Assembly: GCA_012934845.2 (NCBI GenBank)
Contig: WNNJ02003099.1
Coordinates: 25,092 to 89,091 of the forward strand
Reading direction: 5' to 3'
Origin: Pomphorhynchus laevis
Lineage: Eukaryota > Acanthocephala > Palaeacanthocephala > Echinorhynchida > Pomphorhynchidae
DNA length: 64,000 nt
Shown in pieces: positions 11,310 through 22,770 of this stretch. The position numbers were made by a program, and so were the translations under genes. The stretch's first letter is position 1; each line of letters starts with the position of its first letter. The notes beneath the pieces are model-generated. The model searched no databases and had not been told where the DNA came from. It was given only the letters and a program-made list of their open reading frames with translations.

Positions 11310-11590
11310 ATAATGGTGTTGCTTGGTAGCCTAGACTTTGATTCACGACTTTCAGTCACCATGTCACTTCTAGACGATCACTAGAACCGAAATGATGGAG
11401 TACTCGGTAACACTCATCGGTATAATGAAGAACCCACTGGCCGTTTTCGTTGCTTGTGTGACATTGTGAATGAAGGCGTTTTCCGGTCTACAAAGTAACA
11501 CTATTTTCTATAAATGCCGCATTTCGTAAGGAATGCTGACCGTTGTTTACTCAGCACATCCGTGAACTGCCATTATATATCACTATGCTT
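11310..11590 (-). repeat. Isolated diverged unit of the 378-bp hammerhead satellite
   Basis: A single old copy of the unit that forms the array at 59.8-63.4 kb: shared TGGTGTTGCTT, TTCACGACTTTCAGTCACCA, TGTCACTTCTAGACGATCAC, GTGTGACATTGTGAATGAAG, GTTGTTTACTCAGCACAT. The minus-strand hammerhead core at 11,367-11,453 is worn: CTGATGA reads CCGATGA and pairing is partly lost. It shows the unit is dispersed as well as arrayed. Confidence 0.85.
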
Positions 11591-12119
11591 TCCCTACAAG
11601 GATACATAAACACCAGCCTATATTTTATATATCCACATCATACAAAGAATTGAAACCGAATTACTCTTGCAATATTAAGAGTCTATACGCATACTCAGTC
11701 ATCCTATGTGCGACGACATGCATTAACAACGGCAGACGTGTTCCACCCTTAATCTGAATCATCAGAGTATTTAACATGCCCTCTGTGATGGGAGTGCGTA
11801 TTGTAGTTTAACCATGCAGCAGGCACTAAATTTGTTTTAATAGACATGCTATTTTACAGGGATACACATTCCAGTGTACAAATATATAAAATATAATTTG
11901 TTGTTACACCTACCCTGGGACATCCACCGAAATACACATAAATGAATCGTTATGCTTTCCCCACAAGGAGGCATAAACCCCGGTCAGCATTCTATTTATC
12001 ATTTATTCACTAAATTTTTATTTATTTTTATATATCAAATAATTTTTAAATTAGCGATTAAAACGAAATAATTTATATTAAATATTTGTCAAACTAAATT
12101 ACAAAGTGCTAATTAAAAA

Positions 12120-12310
12120 TGAACAAATCAGATCAGCTTACTGAGTCTGTATTTTATATTATTTATAAATTAAAAAATAATGCTTAATAAAATTTAAATG
12201 ATAAATAATTATAAATATTTAATCATAATTATTTAAGATTTTATATGATTTATATAAGTTAAAATTTATAGTTGAGATTAAAAATTAAAGTCATAAACGA
12301 AATATAAGTA
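12120..12310 (-). mobile_element. P1 Penelope-like tail fragment
   Basis: Begins with ATCAGCTTACTGAGTCTG and continues through an AT-rich stretch ending in AAGTCATAAACGAAAT, matching the terminal 180 bp of P1 in minus orientation. The hammerhead-like core and the RT are absent. Confidence 0.65.
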
Positions 12311-12631
12311 TGCACCCTAAGCAGAAAGAATATGGAATAGATTATTTAAAGGAAAGACATAATAAGAGAATCACGTTAATTATAACGATAAAAGGTGTCT
12401 TAGTTTGAGAGGGTTCAACTGAAAATCAGAAATGAGCTAGGTTGCTGCTGATAATCTAGACTCATAGAGTAAACCATGAAGCTATCTGACTTGCGGGGCG
12501 CGACAACGACACCTGCGAATAATATATATGTATTTACTTACGTAGCAGATGTGTGCCAGCTACACGCTTACAAATTCACTACCAAAAAATGAATACGTCA
12601 AGCAAAGAAAGCCAAATCGAAATTTGACTTT

Positions 12632-12678
12632 CTTTGGCTTTCACTTCTTCCACAAGTCAGAAGAAGTGAAAGCCAAAG
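12632..12678. repeat. Hairpin with 19-bp perfect arms
   Basis: CTTTGGCTTTCACTTCTTC is followed after 9 bases by its exact complement GAAGAAGTGAAAGCCAAAG. It lies at the 3' end of a LINE fragment and probably arose by a short inverted duplication. Confidence 0.9.
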
Positions 12679-12930
12679 AGGGTAGAGTAGTTTAGGATAT
12701 TTAAAGGGAGGGAATTACAGGAATGCGAATAACAGTAAACAGGACGAGAATGATCAAGAAAAGGAAGGTTGAGTAAGGAAGCGGTATGAAAAGTTACTGC
12801 ACGGCGTAAAGCAACGAGAAGAAGACGAATTAGAATACGACAATAAATGATAGGCAAATCGAGAAAATCAAGATGACGGGATGTATGATCAAAACGACGA
12901 AGACAGACGATTATGATCATTTGTTAGGAT
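12650..12930 (-). mobile_element. LINE family Y, C-terminal fragment
   Basis: Minus-strand frame reading CLRRFDHTSRHLDFLDLP, then LLVALRRAVTFHTASLL and CNSLPLNIL. This is the region after the RT thumb in CR1/L2-like LINEs, where LRxFDHxSxHL precedes a LxWLP-like motif. It resembles the parallel segment of the copy at 17,218-17,442 (LRHFDQTSHHL). It is a 5'-truncated stub. Confidence 0.7.
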
Positions 12931-13660
12931 AATGCGATGTGATATATTAAATCCGGTATAAATATTTGCCGGTAATATGTTTATTTTACAAAAAGAAATG
13001 AAATACAATAGATTATTTTACAATGTGAATGTTAATCTTATAAATCAAACTCGAAGATTGATAATTTATGAACACATCGAACTTATGATATTAATAATTG
13101 ATTAAGAATGCTGAGATGACTGGGATATGTATTAAGAATGCACAATACCTTCCCTTAAAAGAATACTGACACAATATTCAATTATAAAATGCCTGACTGA
13201 AAATCAATATTTGGAATATCCAACATGTAGTCTGGATAGATAGACAAATGCACACATTTTTCAATCACATAATTATATTTAACGATAAAAATAGTTAAAT
13301 ACGCTGTAAGCACTTAAAATTAGCTATATATAAGCTACAAGTACCCATCTTATAAAATAGTAAACTTTGACTACCAACTTTGTACATTATAAACCGTAAT
13401 ATTTAAAAATAGACAAACAACAGTTATCTAGCCATATCTGTATCCGTAATTTAGAGGACAATTTAATAAAGATTATAGAACTCGAACAGTAGACAAACAA
13501 TTTTGATTGTTATTAACATTATCTGATAGAAATGTTTCAAAATCTAAAAGCCTTTATGATTTATAAAGTTACACCTAACCGTTATAGTTGTCTACGATAC
13601 CGCAATATTAGTAAAAGCGAATCTAAACACAAAACTGCATATTAGTTTAGCAGATGTATT
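12931..13660. other. AT-rich spacer, no gene recognised
   Basis: No coding or structural signal that I can support. Mostly A/T-rich with scattered short open frames. Confidence 0.5.
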
Positions 13661-13664
13661 AGTA

Positions 13665-13800
13665 TCTTAGCTAAGCTTATGATAGCTTAGCATCTTAGAC
13701 GCTACGCTCACATAGCTTAGCATCTTAGACACTATGTTCAGATAGCTTAGAATCTTAGACGCTATGCTTAGATAGCTTAGCATCTTAACTAAGTTTATGA
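13665..13800 (+). repeat. Tandem repeat, about 36-bp unit, four copies
   Basis: GATAGCTTAGCATCTTAGAC recurs four times at 35-37 bp spacing, with variation in the second half (GCTACGCTCAC, ACTATGTTCA, GCTATGCTTA). A minisatellite. Confidence 0.9.
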
Positions 13801-13899
13801 GCCTTAGCATATCGCTGTTACTTACTTTTGTCTCTTTCACTAATAGAAAAGATGAAAGGATGAAACTTAAAATTAAAATGAATTACGATAATACTGTGA

Positions 13900-14600
13900 A
13901 ATTGTTAACATGGATAGGTATCAAACGATATATGTATGCAACATCTATTTTGCTATTTCTAAATCCAAGTGAACCTGTTGTTTTCGATTTTATCTTAACA
14001 GGTGGAAACGATGGAAAGTGAAATTTTAGATAAGGATTTGTTAAAATACTAAGGTGCGCCAAAACAAAATGATAACGAATTAAACAAATTTTTTGTTATC
14101 TATTAATTCAAGTGAACCCGCTATTGATATAATTTTGTCTACTATTTGAAAGAGCGGGAAAGTGTAACTATAAAGCAGAAAGAATTCTAAAAATATTTTA
14201 CTTAATCCAAGTGAATACATTAATATTAGCAATTGCTTTTATACTATTAGAATGGTGAGTATGTTAAACCACAGCAGAAATAATTGTCATGAAAATACTG
14301 ATGCGCAAAAATATTATGATAACGCATTAAGCATCTATCTTGTTATCTCCTAATTCAAGTGCACACTGTTGCAACGCTTTTATCTCTACTAATAGAAAAC
14401 GTGGGAAAGTAAAACTCCAGAGCAGAAAGAATTGTGATGAAAACACTGCAAGGTGCTAAAATATAATGAAATGCCGTTAAGCATCATTTTTATTATAATT
14501 TGATTCAAGTGAATCCGCTGTCGTGTGATTTGGCTTTTATACTATTAGGAATAGTGGGAAAGTAAAACCCAAAAGCAGAAAGTATGGCCTCGAAAATAAT
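13900..14600 (+). repeat. Diverged satellite, about 145-bp unit, five copies
   Basis: The phrase AATCCAAGTGAA or AATTCAAGTGNA recurs at about 13,962, 14,107, 14,207, 14,352 and 14,504. Each is followed by TTTTATACTATTAG-like and GGGAAAGTAAAACC...GCAGAAAG blocks. The unit is about 145-150 bp, with one shortened copy. Single pieces of the same unit occur near 17,000 and 27,960. The copies are strongly diverged, so the array is old. Confidence 0.8.
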
Positions 14601-15072
14601 AATGATAAGAAATAATTTCATACAACTTTTTGATTAACACGAGCAGGAAAGTATAAACCTGCATGCTTTTTTACAACCTTCGGGAAGCTTAACGCAGAAT
14701 GCGCCCACCACAGACGCCTAGCCTCCAATGAAGCGTTTCAACCTTAGTCTACTCATCACTACAGGGTGGTCTCATCAGTGGGGCCCTGTAGCTACACGAC
14801 TTCGACAGTACTTAATCCTCAAGTGCCCTTAGTGAATTCCTTCAGAGGCTTACTGAGGATTAAGTACTGTCGAAGTTATGTAGCTACAGGGCCACACTGA
14901 TAAGACCACCCTGTAGTGATGAGTAGACTAAGGTTAAAAAGCCTCATTGGAGACTAGGCGTCTGTGGTGAGCCCATTCCGGTTTAAGCTTCCCGACGAAG
15001 GTTGTAAAAAAAGCATGCAGGTTTATACTTTCCCGTTCGTATTAATCAAAAAAAGTTGTATGAAATTCTTTC
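14600..15072. mobile_element. Foldback (snapback) element, arms of about 220 bp
   Basis: Nearly the whole segment is a palindrome. The left arm runs from TTTCATACAACTTTTTGATT to GACAGTACTTAATCCTC at about 14,820. The right arm begins GAGGATTAAGTACTGTC and ends AAGTTGTATGAAAT near 15,070, with about 30 bases of loop. The arms differ at scattered sites, so it has aged since formation. It sits directly after the old satellite, whose GGAAAGTATAAACCTGC words recur in the arms. No protein is encoded. It may be a MITE-like foldback or two inverted satellite units. Confidence 0.85.
14731..14805 (-). ncRNA. Possible decayed canonical hammerhead in foldback arm
   Basis: On the minus strand the left arm reads GAAGTCGTG, then CACTGATGAGACC, then GGTTGAAACGCTTC. 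These are the C, A and B strands of a hammerhead in canonical order. Helix III can form between GAAGTCGT and ACGCTTC with one bulge. Helix II is GACC/GGTT. The base after U16.1 is G, which does not support cleavage, and helix I is weak. The right arm has lost the core. Confidence 0.3.
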
Positions 15073-15183
15073 TTATTAATATACGTTACCTGTAGTTTCA
15101 ATAATAAAAAATATTTTCTTAAAAAACTAATGTCGGTTTGTAAATAAATACAGAGTGAAAACAAAAAGAAAGTTAAACAAAAT

Positions 15184-16990
15184 TCTTTACTACATGCATC
15201 GTTGTCTGTTTACACCTCTTCTATTCCGTTACTGCCTTAGGTCCAGTGGGATCTACAGGGGCGCCATGGAAGACGACCACCTGCAATTTAGCGGAGTTTA
15301 AAATAAGATCGGACAAGGGTAGCTGGTCTTTGAATCTTAAAAAGAAACGGTTGATGTCCGAGACTACGTTTTTACACATGTGTCCAGAGAACAGGGCTGT
15401 GGTATAATCATCGTATACCACTAGACATTGTTCGGGTTTAAATATTTTAAAGAGTACAATGGAGGCAGCAAGAAATAAGATAGAGAAAGTGGGGATCCTT
15501 GAGGTACACCTGTAATAGGGTAGAACTGACGCGCATCAGGGTCGTTTTCATCAATGAATCGCTTGATGTACGGCAGTATCTCCACCCTGCTAACAATTCT
15601 TACAGACAACCCGATAGACCTGAGTGAAGAAATAACAAAAAAATGGAGATGCGGTCAAATGCAGCAGAAAAATCAAGGAAAACAGCCACCGCAAGTTGAT
15701 GACTATTCTCCTGACAAAACTGATGTACTTCACCTATACCTGAATGGACCGAGCGCCCTTTGACAAACCCATGGAAACCTGGTGGGATTAAATTTGGCCT
15801 ACTCAGATGATCGCGGATTCTATGCGCGAGCCCATTTTCTTAGATCGAAACAAGGGAATTTTGAATCGAAATGGGCCGCAGGTCTTTAGGACACGAGACC
15901 ACATACTTTTTTGGAATTAAAATTCGTCTACTAATGTTGATGCCGGCCACATCGGAAGGGCATCTAAAAGCATTGTGACGGCCACTTCTCTTCTTTGATC
16001 GGCTGTCAAAAGCTGACAGACACGAGAAGAGAGTGGAGCGACTGATTTGGAGGTTCCCGGAAGAGGCCTCCAGGAGTTAAGAATATCTGTGACAGATAAA
16101 TCTCTTCTCCTGAAGTCTCCAAAGGGCGAGATTGGCTGAGGTAATTAAGTGGCTCCATAATTATGTAGGGATAGTGACTCCTCCAAAATTTTATCAAGAC
16201 CTATTTTACCAATCCAACCCAATGCCCTATCCGTCTAACAGACAAACTTCTTGAATATCTTCCAGAAGGAAGACTGGGCTGGATTAAGGGAAGCAATGCT
16301 TGCTTTATCCTTACCCAGTTGGAACCTATATATCTAGTGCTCCAATATATTTCCGAGAGAACTCGTCTGGCAGAAACAGAGAGATTGGGAAGACGGAGCA
16401 TGTAAGCTAAGTTCTTGAGTTTTGTCGTAGTGGGATTGTAAATCCGACTTTTGTAGGTTGTCGAAAGCAACGCGGTAGTCTGCGGAAAGAAGTAGGATTT
16501 AAATTCGCTTAGACTCTCATTACCAATTCGTGGAAAGCGTTGGATAGCTGTCTGAAAGAAAGCCACTCTAACAGCATCAAAGTGGAATCTCCTTCGAAGC
16601 ACCGTATCCTCTTCTATCCGCCAACGAATCAAGTCATGACAGGTGGACAGATGTTGTCGCGACTGCTCTGTACAGTGGGGTTTTAACAACCACATCTCAT
16701 GGAGCATTAATAAGTCGAGGAGAGAATTTGTTGATGTCCAGTGAAAGGTGGGGAACGGTGGTTTATGAATAAGATAACCGTTCCTGGCTCTGCGGAGTCC
16801 TCATTAATCCAACGACCAGTTCTATCGTTTAAGTCACCTAGTACTATGTCGTAACCGCTGTCAATCATCCTATCCAGGAGGTCACCTTTCTTGTGAATCT
16901 CCCCTGGACGAATGTAGACATTGGCTAGACTGAGGCGTTTACCGTTTTTACAGAGTGAAACTACTAAACAAGACAGGGCTGGACATCCTC
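15184..16990 (-). mobile_element. LINE family X, RT region, decayed
   Basis: Minus-strand non-LTR retrotransposon. The upstream portion near 16,800-16,930 preserves an endonuclease phrase (DSGYDIVLGDLN-like, preceded by a NVYIRPGEIH-like reading). The spacer at 16,707-16,201 reads RRRFHFDAVRVAFFQTAIQR and RLPNLSVSARRVLSE. RT pieces follow: PITGVPQGSPLSLSYFLLPP at about 15,540-15,460, and VYDDYTTALFSG at 15,421, a degenerate YADDTAL palm motif. Frame breaks separate the pieces. It is colinear with the copy at 28,380-30,720 and the fragment at 50,400-51,250. It is a CR1/Jockey-like APE LINE by these motifs. Confidence 0.8.
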
Positions 16991-17149
16991 GAAAATATTG
17001 ATGTGCAAAAATATAATGTTAACGCATTAAGCATCTATCTTGTTATCTCTTAATCCAAATGAATACACTGTTGCTCCTTCATAAATATCCTTCATAAGCT
17101 ATCTTTACCTTTCCTTTATTGCTCCTGATTATATTTTCTTTGAAAATTT
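16991..17149 (+). repeat. Detached unit of the 145-bp satellite
   Basis: AAAATATTGATGTGCAAAAA, then AACGCATTAAGCATCTATCT, TGTTATCTCTTAATCCAAAT and ACACTGTTGC match the satellite at 13.9-14.6 kb. It shows dispersal between LINE copies. Confidence 0.75.
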
Positions 17150-18865
17150 TCATTTTAGGGGTAAATAAATTTTCAGGAGATTTTTACCCCAAAAATCTCC
17201 TGAGGAGATTTTTGCGCTCAACGGTTTGGGACATGTAAAAGTAAATAATTCCCGGAAGCAAGATGGTGGGATGTCTGATCAAAATGACGAAGACGGAGGA
17301 GAATTCGGACGGCTGCGTTTACGATGCGTTGTAGTGGAAGAAGAGTGGATTTAGGTGAGTTGGAAAATAGACTAAGACAGTAATCAAGTCTTGATAATGG
17401 GAAAAAATATATGAGAGTCGTACAATAAGGGAAATTGATCAATCTACGAATTTGACAGAGTTTGCGAAGAATCAGGTGGATGAGTGTACTTTATCTCTAA
17501 CAGAAGATTTAAGTGAAAGTCGGTTGTCGAAATGGAAGCCTAAGAAAACGAGATTGTCAACGATAGGAAAAATTGTATTATTTAATGATAAAGAAGGAGT
17601 TTCTAAGTTGGGGCGTCGAGAAAGGATTCTCATTATTTTGGATTTATTAGGATTCAGAATAAGACGAAGGGAAGAAAAATGACGCCAAATTGAGGTAAGA
17701 CAGTTGGAAACAGAAACACTTAGTTGTGTTTCTGGTGCATGAGCATATATGAGAATGTCATCAGCATATTTCATAGCATGTAAGTTAAATGTATGAGAAA
17801 TAGAAAACAAATCACCGAGAATAAGAGAGAAAAGCAAAGGGCTTATTACGGAGTCTTGTGGAACAGCGGAAGGATGGAAGAAGGATGGGAAAGCGAATAA
17901 TTAAAACAAACGCGAAAATTACGGTTTGATAGATATTAAGAAAACCAAGCTACAGTGGGTAAAGAGAAGAATCGATGGAGAAGAATCGATGTAAAGAGAA
18001 GACGATGGAGAAGAATCGATTGATCGGTGATGTCAAAAGCAGATGAGAGATCAAGAGAAACTATGACACTACATAATTTTTGATCGCGCGCGAGATGAGT
18101 AAGTCATTAAAAGCTTAGACAGGCAATTTCAGAATAGTGATTAGAGAAAAGGCAGCTTAGAAGGTAGGAAACAAGTTGAAGGAAAATAGATATACATTAA
18201 CTTGCTTGAGAGCAAGACGTTCAAGGTGTTTAGAGAGGGTTGAGTGAAGTGGAATAGGACGGAACGAAGATTGTAGTGAGTGTCCAAAGATTACTTTTTG
18301 AGGGGAGGACGAATATTGGCGCATTTCCAGTTGGAAGGAAATGTGCTGCTATGGATAGACAAGTTGAACAATGTGGTTAGGAGGGTGAGATATATGAGCA
18401 AATATTTTTAAGCAAGTAAGTGAAATTTGGTCAAAAAAAGATGTTTTATTAGGTAATGATAGAAGAACCGAAGACACACAAAGCAGAAAGAAGGCGGAGG
18501 AGCTGTGGGAGGGAAGTATTCAAAGAGAAGAGATGATTTAACGGGCTAATGGGTAGAAGAGAAAATGAATTAGATAGTTAGATTGTAGATAGTAAGAAAA
18601 TTCATCAGGATTTATGATAAAATGGGTAAATGATCTTGAAAGAATTGAGTTTAAGATTAACCAATGAGATTTAGAGTTGGAAGATGACTCGAGTTAATTT
18701 CGCCAAAAGAAAGTACGTTTAGTACGCATAAGAATGAGATGGGAACGGCAAAGAGAAAGATAGGAAGCACGGGGATTTGGAGTGAGTGAGTTTGGAGAAT
18801 GTTTAAGAAAGCGATTAAACACACGAAAAGAGTGACGGAGTCGACACAAGAGTCGAAATCGAACT
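17150..18865 (-). mobile_element. LINE family Y (CR1/L2-like), RT and C-terminus, decayed
   Basis: Minus-strand LINE copy. The upstream spacer at 18,865-18,694 is basic (CRSHLILMRTKRTFFWRN), the usual region between endonuclease and RT. The palm C motif is seen in HAMKYADDILIYAHAPETQL at about 17,770, followed by LRLILNPNKSKIM and FLGFHFDNRLSL, the standard thumb side. The C-terminus at 17,442-17,218 reads LSRLDYCLSLFSN and LQRIVNAAVRILLRLRHFD. Several frame breaks lie in the first half of the RT. It abuts a Z1 LINE at about 18,870 without a spacer. Confidence 0.8.
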
Positions 18866-18869
18866 AGGA

Positions 18870-20720
18870 AGCATGGCGCGAGCACTGTCTCCGATCGTTG
18901 AACCCAAAAGCTTTACTGAGCCAGGTTCAACCGTCTTGACAACCGGCAACAAATGCGCGATCGCAATCGAGAAGGTGGAACTGTGTGATACGACTTCACA
19001 TTTGGACGGATTAAGTTCGAGGCCTAATTCCCTTCCTAGATCAAGAATTTTGATAATATCGTTGCAGAGTGTTTCGCTATCTCCCTACAGATGAGCGTTA
19101 TCCAGATACCAAATGTTGACCGAACTTGTTAGGGATTCCACCAAATGATGCACAGCCAGTGAAAAGAGCAGGGGGCGAGTGGATCGTCCTGTTGTACTCC
19201 CTCTTGAGAGAGTAGGACATCGGTTCCGTGGAATAACCAAGATGTGTCGCAGTAGCAGCTTCTGACAAGGAATTAAATCTCGGGTGTATGCATTTCGACT
19301 GCTCGAATTACGGCCGGTCGTCCCACGCAATAATATGCATTCCGAAAATCTAATTTCAATATCCCCGTATTGTGTGGCATTAATCTGATTTGCGTACGAC
19401 AATCGTGTACCGCGGCTTCTGCTCCGTAAGTTGTACCGACACCGAACTGTTTCGGTGAAATAAGGTGGGTGGCCTCCGGTGTGACTCGGTAGCATGCCAC
19501 TTTGGCTATGAGACGACGAAGTACATTACCGATCGCGATCAATGAAGTCCACCATCAGGCTTTTCGAGGACAATTAACTTAGCCCCAAAGAAGAAATGGC
19601 TAATCTCTTTCGGAATTGCCCCGGACATCACCATTGACGAGAAGTTCGCGATTTCTTGTAGCAACACTTAACCTGCTGCCGTGGAACTGGAACCCGTAAG
19701 GTCCTCCAGGTGCAATGGGCTTAAACCGTCAGGTCCACCAGCCGCACTATTGGCGAAGGAACTGATTGCGCGTGTGACCTCATCTATGCGGGTTGCCTCA
19801 CAATAAGCTGAGTTATCGGGAAGGTCTTCCAGTCTTCCGGAATCATGGATTTGACGAGGAGGGGGTAATCGTTGTAAGGCGCATGACGTGTCGGAACTGT
19901 AATTTGCAAAGCTGTGTTTGCTCGTTAACAAACGAATTGCGCCACGAGCGTCCCCAAGTTCCACCTTTTCAGAGATTTTCCTGCATAATTCTTCATTGTC
20001 GTCACGATTACATTTTCGCTTTTCGGTTTGATCGAGATGTGAGTGCATTTTGTACTGCTATTGTAGACATCCCCTCTACCTCCGAGGAATAATGTCAGGC
20101 CGCCATTTTGACAAAACTGGTTAGAGTGCCGGTATGATGTGTCGCTGGTACACATAGACAGTAGCGAGGGAAAAGTAACAAATATTGCTACGCTATCAGA
20201 TCAGACGGTGCCTCGGATACTGCCCGTAGTAATGACCCTAGTGTTAGCGCCACAGTCGGTCGTGCTCTCTTAGAAATTCGTCGAATCGTACGAAATCCCT
20301 CGCAAAAATATTCCCCTTTAAATGTGACAGGACTTTATTTACGGGGCATTGTGCTGCAATTATGTCGGTATTAAGGATAGCTGGGTTAAACGGGTGTGTG
20401 TCTTGCTCGCATGACTTTTGCATTCGATGCCGTTGATCGAATGTTCGATCTTTCGATCCATCCTTCCCACTGACGCTCGACAAGTCCTTCTCAGTTATCA
20501 TGTCATTTGCTTCGTCACGGCATATATTTCCAACTGTTGCTGCGTGTGGAGCGGGTAAAAGACCAGATCCGGGGCAGCGGAAACGAGTTGGTCCATGGAC
20601 TCGAATTCTGCCGTTAATAGTAAGGGCTGATAATTTCTCGCATCGCAAACACTTGCATCCGTCCTCGACAATTGATCCAAGTTTTATATGATTTTCGTCT
20701 TCTCTTGTTGGCTGTGTCAT
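18870..20720 (-). mobile_element. LINE family Z1, zinc finger to RT palm, decayed
   Basis: Better-preserved minus-strand copy of the Z1 family. At 20,720-20,500 the frame reads CKCLRCEKLSALTINGRIR then RFRCPGSG, a C-x2-C...C zinc-finger-like module. At 20,048-19,668 are RAISSFANSAAGGPDGLSPL and HLEDLTGS, the block before the RT. RT motifs follow: IAIGNVLRRLIAKVACYRV, FGVGTTYGAEAAVHD, ILKLDFRNAYYC at 19,542-19,273, then WYLDNAHL (palm C) near 19,100 and LGRELGLELNPSKCEV near 19,030. It is colinear with 1,840-3,960. The 3' nuclease end is missing, replaced at 18,870 by LINE Y. N-terminal finger plus IAVGNxLRRL-type RT is typical of site-specific, early-branching LINEs; that placement is inference. 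Confidence 0.8.
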
Positions 20721-21060
20721 GCTCTTTTTGTATGTTAATTATTTTTTCTTTTGAGAATAAATTGTTGCCTTAGTTTTAAATTCACGTTTTCAGTACACTC
20801 TCTTTTACACATTAACATCTTCTATAAACTGTGTTTTGTCCATTTCAAGGGCAGCAGTAAATTTTTCCGGTACTTAATAGAATAATCAATTTCCCGTTAC
20901 TCGATACTGGTTCGTTGGGATTCTTTTGTTATAAAGATGATGATATTGTACGAGTGTGATAAGTCGTTTGCAAGTCGATAGTCGTCTGCAAGTCGTTAAT
21001 CGTTGTACATAATAATTGTAAGTATTTAATAATCAAGACAATTTTTTTAACCAGTCAATT
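20721..21060. other. No gene recognised
   Basis: Spacer between LINE Z1 and repeat R. A short internal duplication around TCGTTTGCAAGTCGATAGTCG and TCTGCAAGTCGTTAATCG at about 20,960-21,005 is the only structure noticed. Confidence 0.5.
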
Positions 21061-22770
21061 ATTTATAAATAAATAAGAATGCTAAGGATTGCGTGAAATG
21101 CCTACCCGCAAATAGATGTATGAATCAAATGCAGTGTTCACTAGTATATTTTACAGTTTCCGATCTAATCACGTCTGCAACCACAACTCTTGATCCCCGG
21201 CCAACAAATAATTATAATTTATTAAACATTACTGAACCCGTTATGTTGTAAATTGAGTGTATGGATTCCGATTAATCATTGGATACCGTTGAAAAAGTGT
21301 CACTACGCAGCATTATATAATAAAAATTAAATTGGTGTTAAATAGTAATGCAATTTGTACCGCTATTAGCATTCTCTTTTCCATAGTAAACGCAAGCAAG
21401 TCTTCATAAATTAAATTTGCTAGAATAGTATGTAGGAAGGTGGCGAGCACCGTACTCGCAACATCGAACATTTCTAACATTTTATCACCACTTGATTTAA
21501 TGTGAACGTACGAAGAGAAAGTTAAGCGATTATCAAATACCATCATACCAGGTCTCCTGATTTCGGGGTATGATGTGACTACACTAACTGATCTATTTAC
21601 AGTGATAGATATTCCTTTAAATCAAAAATCGCGTTTAAAAACACAATTACTTCCGGCCAAGCTACCAGATATTCCTCAATGGTGTAATAACGATTGACGA
21701 ATTTACATTCAATCACTTTTAGTAAGTGCCAATTCGTCCCAATAATACACAAAGTATTGTTTCTCCAAACTCTACACATTCGCACATATGACTTGGATCA
21801 AGCTATAATTCGCGCTCTTCCAGGCTTCTTTTTTAAATGTTAAACGTTTACGATCTCTAATAGCGAATTATTTGCGAGTGATCTTCGTCATTCCACATAG
21901 TGATTCTCCGATTTCTATTTATTTGATATTTATGCTTTACTTGGTAATTGTGGCCGTCCTTAGGGAGGGTTGATGCTATTGTTAAGACTGCATTTACGAG
22001 CTGGTCAATTCTATTTTATCGAAACAGTTTGTTTCCATCTCAAATTTTTTTGCTGGCACTGTACTTTACTTAATTCAATCTATAAGCCAACTATAGTACG
22101 CTACATTATTGGAAAAGTTGGTAGGTATTATGTTGGGTCGAATAATAAAGGGCGAAATCTTATAACACAGCAGTTCATCCTGATGCCCTCTATTTCTTTT
22201 TCAAATACGTCGTATATTATTTATTAGTAAATTCATAAAAATTGATTTGTATTTCAAATTTTAACTATAAATTCTATCGTTTTAGTACTATAAATTGTAT
22301 CAAATCTTAAATAATCATTTTTTATTTATTTTTTTTAATTTATTTATTGTTTAAAATACGTAGACTCACTTATCTGATTTATCTTACCAATAATTATTTA
22401 GATTCATTTAATTTTTAAGTAAGTCTATTAATTTTTTAGTCACTAGAAATGTTAATAATTTACATTGTTAGAATACACTATAAGCTCGTTAATATCATAC
22501 CTGGGATTTTCATATTTTTCTTGTTATGTACGGAACACGATTTATAATTTTTAATGTAATCATCAACTTTTAGAATTATATCTAAACGTTCAAGTATTTT
22601 TAATAAATTATATTGTATTTTTGTTTAGCCTTTTGTGAATTTCTGAAATGTATTCAGCATACTCTGTCAAAACAATTTAATGAGATATTTATAATATTGG
22701 ATCGATATTATTCGTTGTCTCTTAATTTTTTAAATTGCTATTCGCAATTTATTAGTTCACTAATACTGAT
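21061..22770 (+). repeat. Mosaic repeat R, copy 1
   Basis: Shares about 0.95 kb with 25,890-26,830 and about 1.65 kb with 32,300-33,965. It contains, on the minus strand at 21,313-21,546, a 77-codon piece reading MMVFDNRLTFSSYVHI and LIAVQIALLFNTN, resembling the post-thumb region of a LINE RT (vFDxRLTFSxHv, then the xxVQRxxALR zone). It also holds a worn P1 tail at 22,126-22,390. R is therefore a composite of older elements that was duplicated as a block. No complete gene is present. Confidence 0.8.
22126..22390 (+). mobile_element. Worn P1 Penelope-like tail inside repeat R
   Basis: ATTATGTTGGGTCGAATAA, AAAGGGCGAAATCTTATAAC, ACAGCAGTTCATCCTGATGC and CCTCTATTTC align with the P1 tail core, followed by ATTTATTAGTAAATTCATAA and ATACGTAGACTCACTTATCT. 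The hammerhead-like core is degraded (CTGATGC). Confidence 0.7.

Noticed and set aside
18873-19094. Plus-strand frame MARALSPIVEPKSF
   Set aside because: Shadow of the minus-strand LINE Z1 reverse transcriptase (LGRELGLELNPSKCEV).
21313-21546. A conserved small gene in all three copies of repeat R
   Set aside because: The frame resembles a worn LINE C-terminal segment, and its preservation is explained by recent duplication of the block.
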